A stretch of 7,839 nucleotides of DNA. It comes from Opitutales bacterium (lineage in GTDB: Bacteria; Verrucomicrobiota; Verrucomicrobiia; Opitutales; T3Sed10-336). The notes beneath the pieces were generated by a model. It was not told where the DNA came from and ran no database searches. It was given only the letters and a program-made list of their open reading frames with translations. The translations under genes and the position numbers were made by a program. The first letter of the stretch is position 1. Every line of letters starts with the position of its first letter. Below, piece by piece: positions 6,526 to 7,839 of this stretch. The stretch spans positions 1-7,839 of the forward strand of contig SLOW01000178.1 of the NCBI GenBank assembly GCA_007132315.1, in the 5' to 3' direction.

Positions 6526-6550
6526 TCCCCCCTTCGGACACCCGTTATCA

Positions 6551-6635
6551 GGAGAGGTGGCAGAGTGGCCGATTGCGGCGGTCTTGAAAACCGCTAAGCC
6601 GAAAGGCTTCGAGGGTTCGAATCCCTCCCTCTCCG
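6551..6635 (+). tRNA. tRNA-Ser (anticodon TGA)
   Basis: A complete class II tRNA cloverleaf. The acceptor stem GGAGAGG (6551-6557) pairs with CCTCTCC (6628-6634). The anticodon stem GCGGT/ACCGC encloses loop CTTGAAA with anticodon TGA at 6585-6587, reading UCA and related Ser codons. A long variable arm (about 6595-6610, AAGCC/GGCTT) is typical of serine tRNAs. The T stem GAGGG/CCCTC holds loop TTCGAAT. The discriminator is G6635, as usual for tRNA-Ser. The next bases are CCT, so the CCA end is not encoded and must be added after transcription. Confidence 0.97.
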
Positions 6636-6638
6636 CCT

Positions 6639-6886
6639 CCACAATTCGCCCTAACCCGCTAATTCAGCAGGTTATAGCTCGAAACCGGAAAGAAGGGAGC
6701 GAATATTTTCGTTGCCACGTTATGCCAGGAATACCCTCATAACCTACTTCAATCCGTCACAAATCCATCACGGATCTTGAGGGCTCTTCATACCAAATCA
6801 CACTCATGAGTAGTTGATAGCGATGCCCCGGCCTCCCGTGGTCGCCTCCATAGAGGGCTTCCCGATTTCCATGAGGGTAGCACAAG
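6639..6886. other. Gene-free stretch between tRNA-Ser and the DUF429 pseudogene
   Basis: I see no convincing gene here. The base composition is more AT-rich than the rest of the window. Small dyads are present: CGAA-TATT-TTCG (6700-6711), ATCCGT-N12-ACGGAT (6752-6775), and AGGTTAT (6669-6675) facing ATAACCT (6739-6745). None is followed by a clear T tract. No copy of the tRNA 3' end, which would mark an attachment site, is visible in the window. Confidence 0.6.
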
Positions 6887-7693
6887 ATGACTTCTCCAAA
6901 CATCGCAGGTGCTGACGGATGCCGCTCGGGCTGGGTGGTGGTCCGCCGCGTTGCAAACGGCCCGGTCACGGCGGAGATCTTTCCGGACGGCGATTCCCTG
7001 TTTCGCGCCCTCCTTCCCGACCACCTCCTTTTGATCGATGTCCCGATCGGTCTTCCGGAAACCAGTCCCCGCAAAGCCGACATCGAAGCCCGCCGCTATC
7101 TCGGCTGGCAGCGCAAAACGAGTATTTTCTCCGCCCCCATCCGACCGGCACTGCATGCGAACAGTTGGGCCACGGCTTCCAAAATCCTGCGCTCCATCGA
7201 GGGCAAGGAAATGTCGCGGCAAGCCTGAGGCATCACGGGACAGATCCGGGAGATCGACTAGGTCATTCGCAAACACGACCCCGGACAGTCAAAGGTCCGA
7301 GAAGGCCACCCGGAAGTCAGCTTCGCCGCCTGGACCGGCCGCCCAATGGAATCTCCCAAAAAGAGAATCACCGGCCGGACCGAGTGCGTTCGATTAAACG
7401 AATCCCACTTCGGCCAGGGACTCGTCACCGACCTCTGGTCCCGGATCCGCGGCAAAGGTGCGGCACAAGACGACCTCATCGACGCCCTCGCCATGCTCTG
7501 GTCGGCCGAGCGGTTGATCCTGGAAAAGGCCCGAGTTCTTCCAACCGAGACCGAAGGAAGAAGACCAGGGCAAATACCAATCCTAAGTTTGCCGTTCGAC
7601 CACAACGGTTTGCATTTCTCGGAAATTTGCCAGGTGTCGTTCCGGGCATTCTCGCACGACTTGGGAATATTCGAGCCTAATCCGGGAAAGTGA
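6887..7693 (+). pseudogene. DUF429 family gene interrupted by two in-frame stop codons
   Basis: One reading frame of 268 sense-equivalent positions carries a DUF429 protein (family of unknown function, predicted RNase H-like fold) along its length, but is broken by TGA at 7226-7228 and TAG at 7259-7261. Before the stops: 'AGADGCRSGWVVV' (7-19), 'LLIDVPIGLPE' (48-58), 'EARRYLGWQRKTSIFSAP' (67-84) and 'EGKEMSRQA' (105-113). Between them: 'GITGQIREID'. After them, same frame: 'VREGHPEVSFAAW' and 'GAAQDDLIDALAMLWSAERL'. All are family landmarks in the right order, so this is one decayed gene, not two. From memory of the family, the TGA replaces a Trp and the TAG a variable residue such as Gln, each one base change. 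The usual VHPE reads GHPE, and the C-terminal 40 residues after 7560 look unlike the family. A 113-residue N-terminal and a 115-residue C-terminal (ATG 7346) fragment could still be made. Confidence 0.82.
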
Positions 7694-7839
7694 AGACGCC
7701 TTTAGCTCAGGAAATCCTTGATCCTCAACTTCCTACCGGGTAGCCTGCCGGTGTTAATCATGACTTCTCCCATCGCTCCAGGATCCCGAATCATTGCCCT
7801 GGAATGGCTGCACGACAAGATCCTGTTCGCGTTCGGCCG
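7694..7839. other. Right edge: partial reading frame, strand undecided
   Basis: Two frames run off the window. On the plus strand ATG 7760 opens 26 codons (MTSPIAPGSRIIALEWLHDK and on) with no ribosome site. On the minus strand a frame entering from 7839 ends in TAA at 7702-7704 with C terminus 'GEVMINTGRLPGRKLRIKDF'. GC content at third codon positions is similar in both (about 70%), and I recognise neither product. At most one is likely real. The sequence beyond 7839 is needed to decide. Confidence 0.3.

Noticed and set aside
5784..6587. 267-codon plus-strand frame opposite tatC, running into the tRNA
   Set aside because: Gln/His/Arg-rich antisense shadow that overlaps a tRNA; tatC motifs are decisive.
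6919..7680. 253-codon plus-strand frame overlapping the DUF429 gene in another frame
   Set aside because: It is Arg/Pro-rich with no family match, while the broken frame carries all DUF429 landmarks in order.
7698..7760. GCCTTTAGCTCAG looks like the 5' end of a tRNA
   Set aside because: No matching acceptor strand, anticodon stem or T loop follows within tRNA length.
6887..7770. Same 11 bases ATGACTTCTCC at 6887 and 7760 as flanking direct repeats
   Set aside because: Several 11-base matches are expected by chance in a window this long, and there are no transposon ends or insertion signs.
1..7839. CRISPR array, insertion sequence, toxin-antitoxin or defence genes
   Set aside because: No regularly spaced repeats, transposase motifs or recognisable defence domains were found on either strand.

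Overview
The window looks like ordinary chromosome from a GC-rich Gram-negative bacterium. It encodes two outer-membrane beta-barrels with signal peptides and C-terminal Phe, a TatC translocase and an iron-type ABC import pair. The tRNA gene does not encode its CCA end, which argues against an enteric-type gammaproteobacterium. A Verrucomicrobiota or other PVC-like source is my guess from overall style, but nothing here proves it.

Layout. (1) 40-327 (+) is a small helix-hairpin-helix protein of the Cdd1 'pathogenicity locus' family, tail-to-tail with the next gene and separated by one base. (2) 2987-329 (-) is a two-gene operon: an FbpC/PotA-type ABC ATPase, then a 526-residue anchored solute-binding protein whose ribosome site lies in the last codons of the ATPase gene. 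No permease gene is present in the window. (3) 4138-3098 (-) is a likely envelope cluster: a LapA-domain (DUF1049) two-helix membrane protein, a 33-residue single-helix membrane peptide, and a 206-residue outer-membrane beta-barrel. (4) 4327-5514 (+) is an OprO/OprP-type porin, divergent from the LapA gene across about 190 bp that carries a cluster of inverted repeats. (5) A strong stem-loop at 5545-5577 sits between the porin gene and the convergent tatC (6428-5583, -). (6) 6551-6635 (+) is tRNA-Ser(UGA). (7) Downstream of the tRNA the sequence looks eroded: about 250 bp without a gene, then a DUF429 gene broken by two in-frame stops (6887-7693), then a right edge where the coding strand cannot be decided.

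Functionally most of the window concerns the cell envelope: uptake across both membranes, Tat export, and small membrane proteins of unknown role. I do not see a defence system, CRISPR array, transposase or obvious new multi-gene system. The points most worth a second look are the permease-less ABC operon with an unusually long binding protein, the 33-residue membrane peptide, the inverted repeats upstream of the porin, and the doubly interrupted DUF429 gene next to a tRNA.
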